From positions 1-64,000 of the forward strand of contig NXFV01000917.1 of assembly GCA_002803225.1 (NCBI GenBank): 64,000 nt of DNA. The letters run 5' to 3'. Positions within the stretch are counted from its first letter, which is position 1. The number at the start of each line of letters is the position of its first letter. This document shows, one piece after another, positions 46,991 to 58,039 of the stretch. Both the position numbers and the translations under genes were made by a program. Source of the stretch: Gamarada debralockiae (Eukaryota > Ascomycota > Leotiomycetes > Helotiales > Hyphodiscaceae). The notes below the pieces were generated by a model. It did not search any database. It was given only the letters and a program-made list of their open reading frames with translations, and was not told the DNA's origin.

Positions 46991-47367
46991 AGGTGTGGGG
47001 CCGTGATGCTGAAGCCGAAATACTACGGTACGAGTGTGATCAAGACGCCTATTCTTATACGCTTTTGAAGCTTTTGAAGAGGATATCTTTATGCACAAGC
47101 AACAAGGGCTAGTTCAAGTTACATGATTGGGTACCTAAGCTTATCTATATTTGGTTAGTTTGATAAATTCCCAGGCCCTGGTCAAGAGCGATGTAAAAGT
47201 TCGGGGAAGCTTGAGTTCGACGTGGTCGCAGTGGCTGCGCCAACCAACGACCAAACACCCCGCTCATCCTCGCGAAGCTGAATTACGGCCGACTGCGTGA
47301 GATAGGCTTCTTCCACTCTCTAACTCTTCTTCTAGGAAAGCAAAGGAGATCCTCAATTAACATAACA
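46991..47367. other. Upstream region of the NACHT-ankyrin gene
   Basis: 377 bp with no coding signal. A short pyrimidine-rich run (CTCTCTAACTCTTCTTC) lies about 35 bp before the ATG at 47368. Confidence 0.4.
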
Positions 47368-50300
47368 ATGTCCTTCGGTTTTAGTGTGGGCGATTTTATT
47401 GCTGTTCTCCAGCTTGCGAACGACACCCGGAAACAGTTCGTCGATGCTCCGCGCCAGTTCAAGGCAATTTCCGATGAGTGAGCTTTCTTGATTACAGCCT
47501 GTATACAAGTGCTTATCCGTTTTAGGATTAAGAGTCTTTCGACAGTGCTTCGAGACATTGACGACGTCTTGCCTGAGCGCGACCTCACAAGCCAGCAGCA
47601 GACTGAACTGGGCGATATTATAAAACAGTGTCGTAGTGTATTCGAAGACCTAGAACAAAAATTAGTTAAGTTCAAGGAATTGGATCCTAGTGCAAAAGGC
47701 TCAGAGGGTAAGCCTCGAAGGGTGTGGAAAAGATTTAAATGGGATCAAAAGGACATCGACGAGCTTCGAAGCCGGATCACATCAAATATCACCCTGTGGA
47801 ATACGTTTTTAGGACGAATAAGCAGGTAAAAGCCCATCCTTCTTTGAAGTGAATAAACTTAGCTGAATGTTGTAGTCAGGCAGTATTCGCGACCAGAGAT
47901 GGCGTAGAGCGATTGCACGAGCGCCAGGACACTCAAGAGCGTCAAATAGAGCATGAAGCCATCCTCAATTGGCTCACAAAAATAGATTACGCTCTTCAGC
48001 AGAGCGATTTTATTAGCAGGCGACAGGAAGGAACCGGCCAATGGCTTCTTGAGTCGGCAAAGTTCCAAGCATGGCTTAAGACCGGCAGCCAAACATTGTT
48101 CTGTCCAGGGATCCCTGGAGCGGGCAAGACAATCCTCGCCGCAGTCGTTATTGATGACCTTACTACACAATTTTCTAATGACTCGAAGGTCGGCATTGCA
48201 TATATCTACTGTAACTTCCGGCGGAAAGACGAGCAGAAGATTGATGATTTGCTGGCGAGTCTACTAAAACAACTCACTGAGCGCCAGCCTTCTCTGCCAG
48301 GCAGCGTGAAAGATCTTCATGATCGACATAAAACCAAACGGACGCGGCCATTACTCGACGAGATCTCGAGGTCTCTCCAAGTGGTGGCTACTATGTATTC
48401 GAGAGTGTTTATTATAATCGACGCACTTGACGAATGCCAAGTTTCCTATGGCTGTCGAACGAGATTTCTATCAGAGATTTTGAGCCTCCAGGCTAAGTGT
48501 AAAGCAAACATCTTTGTAACATCGAGACCTATCCCGGAGATCGCAGAGAACTTCCAAGGGAGCGGACAGTTAGAGATCAGCGCTACTAAAGAAGATGTAC
48601 AAACATATCTCGACTATCATATTTCGCCACGCCGAGCATTTCTAAGAAAAAACTTGGAACTACAAGATGAGATCAAAGCCAAAATCGTCAATACTGTTAA
48701 AGGAATGTACGTATTTCTCCCTAAATTCTAAATGATAGGCGTTGATTATCTCTAGGTTCTTACTTGCCCAGCTCTATCTTGACTCTTTGATGAGAAAGAC
48801 AACAGAAAGCGATATCCGTAATGCCTTAGAAAGTCTACCAGCAGGATCCGATGCATATGACCACGCATACGAGGATGCTATGGAACGCATTACAGAACAG
48901 GACGCAGACGGGGAAAGGCTTGCCAAGCAAGCCCTGTTGTGGATCATCTGCGCGAAACGGCCTTTAATCACGGCGGAGCTTCAACACGCGATTGCTGTCA
49001 AGCCCGGCAAATCTGAGTTTAATGAGAAGAGTCAGCCCGACATTGAAGACATCGTCTCTGTGTGTGCTGGACTGGTCACCGTTGATGAAGAAAGCAATAT
49101 TATCCGCTTAGTCCACTATACGGCGCAAGAATATTTCGAACGAACGCAAAAGCGTTGGTTTCCTAATGCAGAATCCGATGTCACAACCATCTGTGTTACG
49201 TACCTCTCATTTAGTGTCTTTAGCGGCGGGTTATGCCAAACGGACGAGGAGTTTGAGAAGCGACTACAGTCAAATCCGCTCTATGTCTACGCCGCACAGA
49301 ATTGGGGACATCATGCCCGTAAGGCTTCGACTCTATGCCACGAAATTATGAACTTTCTAGAGTGCGAATCTAAGTTAGAAGCGTCAATCCAAGCATTAAC
49401 GGCCATTAAGCAGTACTCACAGCATTCAAATTACAGCCAGCAAGGGCCAAGGCAAATGAAAGGGCTGCATATAGCGGCATACTTTGGGGTCCAAGATGTA
49501 GTACACGCTCTACTAGATAAGGACTATCTGGATTTTCAGGATAGTTACGGTAGGACGCCACTATCGTGGGCCGCTATGAATGGGCACGAGGCTGTTTTGC
49601 AGCTGCTGCTCGAGCAGGGCGCTCAGCTCGAGTCGAAAGACAATATCTATAGTCAGACGCCGCTATCGTTGGCAGCCCAGAGCGGGAACAAGGCTGTCGT
49701 GCAGCTTCTGCTTGAGAAGGGCGCTCAGTTTGAGTCAAAAGACAATGATTATGATCGGACGCCGCTGGTGTGGGCCGCTATGAATGGGCACAAGGCTGTC
49801 GTGCAGCTGCTGCTTGAGCAGGGCGCTCAGTTCAAGTCAAAAGACAATGTTTATGATCGGACGCCGCTGTCATGGGCCGCTATAAATGGGCACGAGGCTG
49901 TCGTGCAGCTGCTGCTTGAGCAGGGCGCTCAGCTCGAGTCAAAAGATGATGATGGTCGAACGCCGCTATCATGGGCGGCCTGGAACGGGAACGAGGCAGT
50001 TGTGCAACTGCTGCTCGTGCACGGTGCTCAGCTCGAGTCGAAAGATGATGATGGTCGATCGCCGCTGTGGTTGGCGGCCCGGAACGGGAACGAGGCAGTC
50101 GTGCAACTGCTACTCGAGAAGGGCGCTCAACTTGAGTCGAAAGATAATTACAGTCGAACGCCGCTATCGTTGGCGGCCTTGAAAGGGAACAAGGCAGTCG
50201 TGCAACTGCTGCTCGAGCAGGGCGCTCAGCTCGAGTCGAAAGATGATGATGGTCAGACGCCGCTATCGTTGGCGGCCCGGAACGGGAACGTGGCAGTCGT

Positions 50301-50997
50301 ACAACTGCTGCTTGAGCAGGGCGCTCAGCTCGAGTCGAAAGAGAATTATAGTCGAACGCCGCTATTGTGGGCGGCCCGGAACGGGAACGAGGCAGTCGTA
50401 CAACTGCTGCTCGTGCACGGTGCTCAGCTCGAGTCGAAAGATGATGATGGTCAGACGCCGCTATCATTGGCGGCCCGGAACGGGAACGTGGCAGTCGTGC
50501 AACTGCTGCTCGAGCAGGGCGCTCAGCTCGAGTCGAAAGATAATAATTACAATCGCACGCCGCTGTCATGGGCCGCTATAAATGGGCATGAGGCTGTTGT
50601 GCAGATGCTGCTCGAGCAGGGCGCTCAGCTCGAGTCGAAAGATGATTTCGATCGGACGCCGTTGTCGTGGGCTGCTATATATGGGCACAAGGCCGTCGTG
50701 CAGCTGCTGCTCAAAGAGGGCACTAAGCTCGAGTCGAAAGATAATTACAGTCGAACGCCGCTATTGTGGGCGGCCCGGAACGGGCACGAGGCAGTCGTGC
50801 AACTACTGCTCGAACAGGGCGCTAACATAGATGTGGAGGATAAACGCGGGTTGACTGCCCTCCAGCTATCAAGCTTTAACTCCCAAGAAAGGGTAGAATG
50901 GCTCTTAATGAGGAAGGGAGCCTCTATATCTCAAGACTTTTATGGACTTCAGACGTTGTTTCAAGTAGGAGAAAACGCCAGCAGATTATCCCTTTAA
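47368..50997 (+). CDS. NLR-like protein: helical N-domain, NACHT, ankyrin repeats
   Basis: Four exons (47368-47477, 47526-47825, 47876-48706, 48756-50997) with introns of 48-50 nt give 1160 residues. Residues 1-135 ([20 protein letters not shown]) form a helical domain resembling the Fungal_N domain (PF17111), related to HeLo-like cell-death domains. A NACHT NTPase follows, with Walker A GIPGAGKT at about 215-222, Walker [11 protein letters not shown] at about 315-324 and a sensor-like FVTSRP. Then come a winged-helix region and about 14 ankyrin units, 13 of them nearly identical. This is the tripartite plan of fungal NLRs that act in nonself recognition and programmed cell death. The ligand is unknown. 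The second half is repetitive, so assembly errors are possible. Confidence 0.88.
49520..50830 (+). repeat. Tandem array of nearly identical ~99-bp ankyrin units
   Basis: Thirteen consecutive units of about 99-102 bp share long identical stretches such as CAGGGCGCTCAGCTCGAGTC and GAAAGATGATGATGGTC. Units 5 and 9 (both [16 protein letters not shown]) and units 8 and 10 ([18 protein letters not shown]) are close pairs that alternate, as expected from unequal crossing-over. In these units the changes concentrate in a few positions around HEAV/NEAV/NKAV/NVAV and the loop before RTPL. Confidence 0.9.
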
Positions 50998-52022
50998 CTT
51001 TTCTATAAATTATTTTTAAATAACTCGAGTGCAGGGAGGCTTGGGGTGAATAGTAAATATATGTTTTCCTTTAGTCGAAATGCAGCTTTGTTCGATTGAG
51101 TTCTCGACGCTTCTACGTGTACAGTATGGGTAACACCATTAGATCTTCTATATACTTTCACTCCATTTTACCTATGGTGCAATATCTTTGCTAGACATAC
51201 CTGTCACGGGGGAGCTCGCAGCGCGACGCTTGCCACTCGTACTATGTTAAGAATCTTCTCTTCGATCACGTTCATGTAATAACACGTGATGGACCGCGAG
51301 GACCTACGTCAGGCAGCAGCATCTCGTGCTGCCGTCAACCCCAAGCCTATTATGTCGTTATTATACTATAGCATGGAAACCCCTTGTTTTCAAGTGGAAG
51401 GGGTATATTCGACATGCGGAGGCCCTAAAGCTAACAGGAGGAATGTGTACTTCTACCGACCCTCGATCTCAGGTACTAACCACTTTTTCTTCCTTATATC
51501 TAACCAGGACGGCAGGCAGAGAAATTTGAGATCGGTGGGTAAGCTAACAAAGATCTGGGGTGCAATGATGTAGTCAAGGGTTACAAGTAGTTAGAAGAAA
51601 TGGAAATAAATGTAATGAAAAGAAGTCTTGCCAAGGATTTACAACGTTTTCTGGAAGTTTTCAGAATCCCTGTGCTGTTCCGGCCCCCTTGCTCAGCAAA
51701 GAAAATTTCCCAAGTGCATGTGAAGGGGAAGCCGATTTTGCAGGCGACTGTAACATTATTGCTCAATGGAAATATGAGAAAGCGAACATGAACCACACCC
51801 CAAGCGCTAGCTTGGGCTTTGCCATCCTTCTCCAGTGGACCGAGGCAGAATGTAGCTCGGTCATCTAGGTGATTGCATGATCAGCTCTTGGGCGATATAT
51901 CTACGAAAATAGATAGGAGCATGTGCTCGTAAATTCATTCTTGTTAAAGGCATCCGGGGGATTATGGGTACCCGGATTTGCATGTGAAAAGTATCATCAT
52001 TCATGTTAGGTATGTTGGTATC
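50998..52022. other. Intergenic stretch with one unrecognised open frame
   Basis: No gene can be supported. An open frame at 51286-51573 (95 codons) has no recognisable domain, and an overlapping frame reads LTGGMCTSTDPRSQ, which might be a transposon fragment. The rest holds the 3' flanks of the NACHT-ankyrin and syntaxin genes. Confidence 0.35.
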
Positions 52023-53167
52023 TTATATTATCAAATCCCATACCACCAAGAAGAGACTAAGTCCGCAGGATGCATAAAATACATATTTCGCTGTACTCTG
52101 TCTCTCCGTCGCCTTCTTCAGCTGCTTGTTCCCACCTCCAACGTTCTCCGCCGTGTACAAGGAATCGGCCACGAGTTGATCGATATGCGCTGACTGTATG
52201 GCGAGATTATTCACGAGCTGTGTTTGAAGTTCCGATATCTCTACTAGGGACTTCTCCGCTTTTCTATGGATTGTCAGCACCGTGTTGGGTTCAGTCCCAT
52301 CTGTTTCAACTTACGAGACTTGGTTCAGAGTGCTCTCATAATGCTTCAGCATATCCTGATTCTGCTTCTCAAAGATCTGGATCTGTTGTGGGGTCAATTC
52401 CTCCTCTGGTACAAATCGCGGAGCCTCCATATGCACCGCAGATGTCCCATGGTAGCTGGACGATCCTGCCGCACTGTCGAATCCACCATAGTCAGGAATT
52501 GGTCCTGATTGAGATTTCTCCAGCACACTCCTATTCTTCTCCATCTCGCGCATTATCCTCTTCTCCATCATGGAAGCCTGAAAGCTCCCACACTCCTGCA
52601 ACTTCTGTCGTAGATACCATAGAACGCTTTCTCTGTGCATACTGACCGCGCTGGCCCTTGCCTCTTCTTGTTCTTGCTCGAAGGACTTCGTATGCCCAGC
52701 TCCGCCTGCAGCCCACGACCCCAGTGACCCCAAGCCTAATCGTGCATATTTCTTGCGTGTGACCGTCGTCTGGGTGTTTTGTCGAAGCTGTTCGGCATCT
52801 GCTAGGTTACGTATGCTGGCATTGAGCTCTCGTAATAACTGCTTCGTCGCAGCATCAATCTCCTCCCGCTGACGGTCCGTCAAATACTTGAATTGCGAGT
52901 CTTGTGATGATGGATGTCTTCGTCTTGGAGGAATGGCATTGGAGAGGTAGGATTGTCGGATAGCTTTCAGGTACGAATTGAGTGAAGCAATGTGAGCGTT
53001 CTGCAAATGGTAAGAAAAGCCGGCTTGAAGGCGATATTAGGACTCACTATTCGATATGCCTCTTTTAAAAACTCGTCGATATTCTGGAGAGTCAAGGATG
53101 GATTGGCTGTCGGTCGAGCATCGTGGCTTTTCAGGAGGTCATTGAGAACGGGGGTAAGGTCCGTCAT
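52023..53167 (-). CDS. UFE1: ER t-SNARE, syntaxin 18/Ufe1 type
   Basis: It mediates fusion of retrograde vesicles with the ER. Exons 53167-53048, 53000-52315 and 52263-52023 with introns of 47 and 51 nt give 348 residues. The N-terminus MTDLTPVLNDLLKSHDARPT is typical of Ufe1/syntaxin 18, and a helical N-domain follows. The SNARE helix is near residues 265-320 (STLNQVSKAEKSLVEISELQ, TQLVNNLAIQSAHIDQL). A C-terminal anchor (YVFYASCGLSLFLVVWDLII) ends the protein. A GTG codon upstream is not the start; the ATG of MTDL fits the family. It is divergent from the QDR-type transporter. Confidence 0.9.
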
Positions 53168-53878
53168 GATTCCGATTGTCGCAACGAACTTAGGCACAGT
53201 TCAAAGCACACCTCCGTATGCAGGAGATGAAAGCAACGCTGTCGAGATTACTGATAGAAAGGCATTCGCAGTTGGAAGGAGTGGCAGTAAATAGCTTTGA
53301 TACTTAGGCTGCTTCCGCGAAATAGTGGCTTGAGAGCAAGCTGTTTCGCTTACTGTAAAGTTGCTCTCCCGTGCAAGGATCTGATCTGAACTTCAAAACC
53401 TCGTCATCGCCCGTTGTGGCGCAACTCAAATTCTTCGAGCATCGAAAACCATTCCGAGATCAATTGCCTCCACAAAAGTAAAATTAAACACGGAAGTTCA
53501 CATCATCAACTCCTATATCCGCTTGGAACCTAACACTTCTCTCCCATTTTGAGTTGGAGAAAGGAGGCCTTATCCCGATGGCCCACCTCTCGCCGCCGCT
53601 CTTCGCAGCCTTCTCGATCGGTTAGACGGCACTTGTCCGAACTTCGCTCACTGTTTTTACTGCGGAAGATCCCCTCCCCACTGCCCCCCTCTCACGCCTT
53701 CTCTGGGAATAACGGTGTTTATGGATCTTCAAGACTAACAAGCGCCTTCTCATTATGCTTCATATACCGGGTGGTCCCCTTGCAGTAGGTTCATTTCAAT
53801 GTCTTGTCAACGGTATTCTTAACTGTTGCTCTTCCTTTTTGGTGCTATATTTGCTCTGTTCCATCAGTCTTTTCATTC
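53168..53878. promoter_or_regulatory. Divergent upstream region of UFE1 and the QDR-type MFS gene
   Basis: 711 bp between start codons. The part before the MFS start is rich in CTTCTC/CCTTCTC pyrimidine runs typical of a fungal 5' leader. Open frames here have no recognisable content. Confidence 0.5.
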
Positions 53879-55732
53879 ATGGCCCAAGACAACTACCTGG
53901 AAGATGCAGAGAAGGCGGAGGAAGCAGGCGCCAATACCCAAGGAGCCGTCCTCGAAGAACCTGCGAAACCGAACCCCATACCTGTCCATGAGTCCTCTAT
54001 ACTCTCAGCGCACTCATCGGAAGAAGCCCAAGCAGTCGAGGAAGATGCTCGAGATCTCGAGGAATTAGCAGCCGTCTCAACGGGTCCAGTTTACTCTGCC
54101 TTCAGCATATGGAAGAAACGATACATTGCCATAATGGTCACATGGGCGGCTTTCGTCTCTCCTACTTCAGCGAATATATACTTCCCAGCTTTGAATCCTC
54201 TCCAAGTCGATCTCGGAGTCTCTACGACACTCATTAACTTGACCCTTACTTCATACATGATCTTTCAAGGATTAGCTCCGACTGTCTTTGGAGACCTAGC
54301 AGATATGGCGGGAAGGAGGCCGGCATATATTCTTGCTTTCACAATCTATCTTGGTGCGAACATTGGCCTGGCATTACAGAACAGTTATGCTGCGCTTTTC
54401 ATCCTCAGATGTATGCAAAGCACAGGAAGCAGTGGTGCTATTGCCCTTGGCTATGGAGTGGTAGCGGATATCTCTACAAGTTCTGAGCGAGGGAAGTACA
54501 TGGGAATCGTAGGGGCGGGAATTATGATGGGACCCGCCTTAGGACCTGTTATTGGTGGCATTCTTGCACAGTTCCTTGGATGGCGTTCCATTTTCTGGTT
54601 CCTTGTCATCGTCGCTGGAGCTTTCTTGGTCCCATTCACACTGACTGTCCCGGAAACTGGCCGAAACGTGGTCGGCAATGGCTCGATTCCGCCACAGGGT
54701 TGGAACATGACGGTCTTGGAATGGCTTCGCCTCCGCAAGGAAGCAAAGTCTGAAAGCGGCCTTTCGCGAACTGAGACGGCAGAGGGCCGCCGTCTCGCAC
54801 AAGCGGAGCTCGCAAGGGGTCGAAAACTACGATGGCCGAATCCGCTCAAGACCATCCACATCATCATGGAAAAAGACATGGCTGTTGTCCTCTTCTACAA
54901 CTCCTTGATTTATACTGCGGTCTACGACATCATGGCATCCATCCCACAACTGTTCCAAGAAATATACCATTTCAACGATCTACAGATTGGCCTTTGCTAC
55001 ATCCCGTTCGGATGTGGTTGTGCACTGGCAAGTTTCATCAATGGGAGGATGTTGGATCGGAATTACAAGAGAGTGGCAAGGCAGGTTGGGTTCACTATTG
55101 ATCGAAAGCATGGCGATGACTTGAGGCATTTTCCGATTGAGAGAGCGAGACTGGAAATCATCTGGCCATTGCTCGGATTAGGTCTCGCGTGTGTACTTTG
55201 CTATGGATGGGTCCTCGAAAAGAACGCGAACTTGGCTGCTCCTTTGATCCTTCAATTCATCATTGGTAAGCTAAACTCCATCTACTCTTGCTTTCACGTT
55301 AAGATTTGGTGCTGACTACCTATTCTAGGACTCTGTGTCAACGGAGCGTTCAATATCCTCAGCACATTAGTTGTTGACTTGTACCCCCAAAGCCCATCCA
55401 CAGCAACTGCAGCCAACAATCTCGTCCGATGTTTCATGGGTGCCGGCGGAACGGGTATCATCAACATCATGATCCAGCACATGGGACGTGGATGGTGCTT
55501 CACATTCATCGCTCTGGTGTGCATAGCCGCCATGCCGATGTTGTTGGTTGAGTTGAAGTGGGGTCCAGTATGGAGAGAAGAAAGGCGGGTTCGAATGGAG
55601 AAGCATAAGTCGGCACAGGAGGAGAAAAAGAGAGCTCAAGAGGCGGATTTGTCTAATGCGAGAAGTGGAGAGGCTCTCCAGAGTACAGCGCAGACGGATG
55701 CGGCGCAGAATGAAAAGGCAGAGGCCAGATGA
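53879..55732 (+). CDS. MFS drug:proton antiporter, QDR type (DHA1)
   Basis: Exons 53879-55265 and 55329-55732 with a 63-nt intron give 596 residues. I chose the ATG of MAQDNYLEDAEKAEEAG; the frame upstream begins with TTG only. A long acidic N-terminus precedes about 12 helices. Motif A-like GDLADMAGRRP, motif C-like GIMMGPALGPVIGGIL and YFPALNPLQVDLGVS before TM2 fit the QDR/AQR1/DTR1 group. The central loop is basic and the C-terminal tail of about 50 residues is charged, probably a coiled coil. It probably exports organic or drug-like compounds across the plasma membrane. Confidence 0.9.
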
Positions 55733-56271
55733 GATATGAATGCATTGCATTGGATAGATGTTTTGTAGCATACCCGGATGGTTACATTGGTATTGGCACT
55801 TTGTATTTACTGCATTTTGGGAACATATAAGGACCTTGGTCATATATAGAAAGAGAAATATTTACAGAAGCCACCTTGCCTTGGACAAGACAAGAATCAA
55901 TATTGAAACAAAACTCGGGTTAGTGAGTCCCCATCCACTTCGCGCTAGTCCCCCCTTTTCATCAGTTCATCTATATACCGGTATTGTATGTCGAAACCCA
56001 GATCCAACCCCTCGAAATATCCGGGATTAATTGGCACCATGAAACCACGTTGGGCGTCCTTGGTGTCCTGGACCTTGGCCGTTCCTGCTTCGACTGAACA
56101 AGGGAGGGCAGGGTGGATGCATTTAGCAGAGCAGTGATGCTGACCTCACATCATGAGAATGTACCTCTACGGCAGTGACGAATGCGAATGCGATACTGTA
56201 CTGTAGGGCGGAAAAGGACATTTAAACCCGGGAACGACTCAACGACATACCTTCATACAAAAAGTAACACC
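55733..56271. other. Intergenic stretch, no gene seen
   Basis: No coding signal; 3' flank of the MFS gene and then unassigned sequence. Confidence 0.45.
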
Positions 56272-56718
56272 ATGACCACTCCGCTACCGAAGATACTCTT
56301 AGTAGTCACCACCCGGCTTGAATCGCGATCACAATGATCCTGAGGTGTGGATGGACTTGAATGGTGATGCTGGAGCGTCTGAACAGGAACGTACCAGCGA
56401 AGTCGCTTTTATTTCAGAACTGGCAGTTTGGGCGACAAGTGATGCGGGGCAAGCTAGTGGTTGTGATAAGGGAAATGTGCCGTGGGACTTGAGGAGGTTT
56501 TATGAAGCAGCAGTAGAGAATGGCAATGAGAGTGAGGAAGATAGAGGATATATTTGAAGATGGTGGAGGCTTTGGAGGAGAAAGATGAGTGGTTGCAGAG
56601 AGAATCGAGCAGAGCAAGATTTGTGCAGGCGGAGAAAAGTGGACATGATGTTCAGCTTGCTGAGCCGGAGTTGGTTGCGGGGGAGATTGAGAAGGTGTTG
56701 AAGGATATCAAGGGGTAG
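56272..56718 (+). pseudogene. Small hypothetical gene with reading-frame shifts
   Basis: Three collinear pieces look coding. The first is MTTPLPKILLVVTTRLE from the ATG at 56272. The second is DHNDPEVWMDLNGDAGASEQ through FYEAAVENGNESEEDRG. The third is MVEALEEKDEWLQRESSRAR through GEIEKVLKDIKG, ending at a TAG at 56718. Each junction needs a shift, near 56325 and 56555, without a splice-site pair of normal length. The product would be about 145 residues, acidic and helical, with no domain I recognise. It is either a frameshifted gene or one with unusually short introns. Confidence 0.3.
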
Positions 56719-56852
56719 AGCTGAGCATTTGCTTCCTTGAGAAAGGGTCGACATATGATATTGGGGCCGTTACGTGAGGTGATTCACCGTTCAGCTGACT
56801 TCCAGGGTAGGTTCAAGAGAGCTTGACTCTCTTCCTCCGAATTATTATCAAA

Positions 56853-57845
56853 TCACCAAGCGCAGTGACCTCCATCAACTCTGAGATCCGCTCCAGTCAT
56901 GAAGCTGCTACCATCACCGAGCAGAAACAAAACGGGAGCCCGATACTCTTCAGGCCTCGATATTCGATGTAGCATATTGTCACCAATCCACTGCTTCAAG
57001 ACTTCCGGCCTTTTCCGCGCACCTGCGCTCAGTGGCGTATCGATATACCCGGGACTTAGTGAGTTGACCCTAATAGAAGAGCCTCCTTCCTGGGTGCCCC
57101 ACTCTGCAGCAAGAGATCTTGCCAGCTGAAGAATGGCTGATTTGGAGGAGTTGTAAGCTGCTGTGTTAACCCCCTGTCCAGAGTCAGACATGATGTTTAC
57201 GGGAAAGGGATGAGGAAAGAACAAGCCTTGTTTGCTACATGACCACTTATACTCGCAATAAGCACCACACTTCCAGAACTCTTCTGCCGCTGCATCACTC
57301 GTGCTGCAGCTTGCACCACAAGAAAGGTCCCCACGACATTGACATCGAGCAACTTCCGGAAAGCTTCAGGAGGGTAGTCAACGGCGTCGACCTCTCCTGA
57401 GATGCCTGCGCAGGTGACGACACCTCGCAAGGGGTAGCGGAGTGCTTCGGTCGCTGCTTCCACTGTCTCCGAGACCGCGGCCGCATCAGTTACGTCGACT
57501 GACCAGGAGGAGTAGAGTGTCTGGTTTGCTTTGGCAACAGCATAGAACTTGTCTGGTGCCAATGTGTCAGTTTTGGGGAGTTGATGCCCGGTGTAGCAGG
57601 TTAAAGTCACCCATATGCAATTCTTTTGAGACATCGAAGCATATCACATCACCCCCTGATTCAAGTATCGAAGTCACGACTTCTGAGCCAACGCCTCCCA
57701 AGGCCCCAGTCACTTAACAGTCTTGTGATCAGCGAGTGAAGAGTTTAGTAGAGAGACAGTAAAATTTACCCAAGATTGTGCGACCTTGAAGACTGAAAAG
57801 ATCTTTAGTAGGGATTTTGGCCTGTGTCGCGTGATCCATATCCAT
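56853..57845 (-). CDS. Short-chain dehydrogenase/reductase
   Basis: Exons 57845-57770, 57712-57611, 57552-57227 and 57173-56853 join to 274 residues. The cofactor motif is TGALGGVG at 27-34. The core has TCAGISG, then LIASISGH containing the catalytic Ser. The catalytic Tyr175 and Lys179 sit in AAYNSSK. The C-terminus ends RVDGGHCAW, as in classical SDRs close to fungal sorbose/arabinitol-type reductases; the substrate is unknown. The third intron starts with GC (AAG|GCTTGT), because only this join keeps the frame. The upstream ATG at 57845 adds two residues over the one at 57839. The next gene upstream on the same strand is the chloride channel, ending 194 bp before. Confidence 0.85.
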
Positions 57846-58039
57846 GGTATTCGGATGGGCTCACAAATGTTCCGCAATTAGAAGGCTGTCTTATCACGGT
57901 GACGTTGTTTTGAACCCAGCTTCGGGCCCTCTTAATCCCGTTAGCGTATGCGACCTGCAGCCAGACGTTGATCTCCGCGTGAACGGCAAGGGACTGACCC
58001 AAAACCTTCTATCAGTATTCAAAACAATAAATGGTTCTA

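Noticed and set aside
49880..50569. A 229-codon open frame on the minus strand opposite the ankyrin array
   Set aside because: It is the antisense shadow of the near-identical ankyrin units; its Arg/Ala/Ser-rich repeats follow the unit period and mean nothing as a protein.
49520..50830. Regularly spaced repeats that could suggest a CRISPR-like array
   Set aside because: The repeats are in-frame ankyrin units in a eukaryotic gene, with no unique spacers of constant length.
53549..53788. A 79-codon frame before the QDR-type transporter
   Set aside because: Basic and low-complexity; it is best explained as the pyrimidine-rich 5' leader of the transporter.
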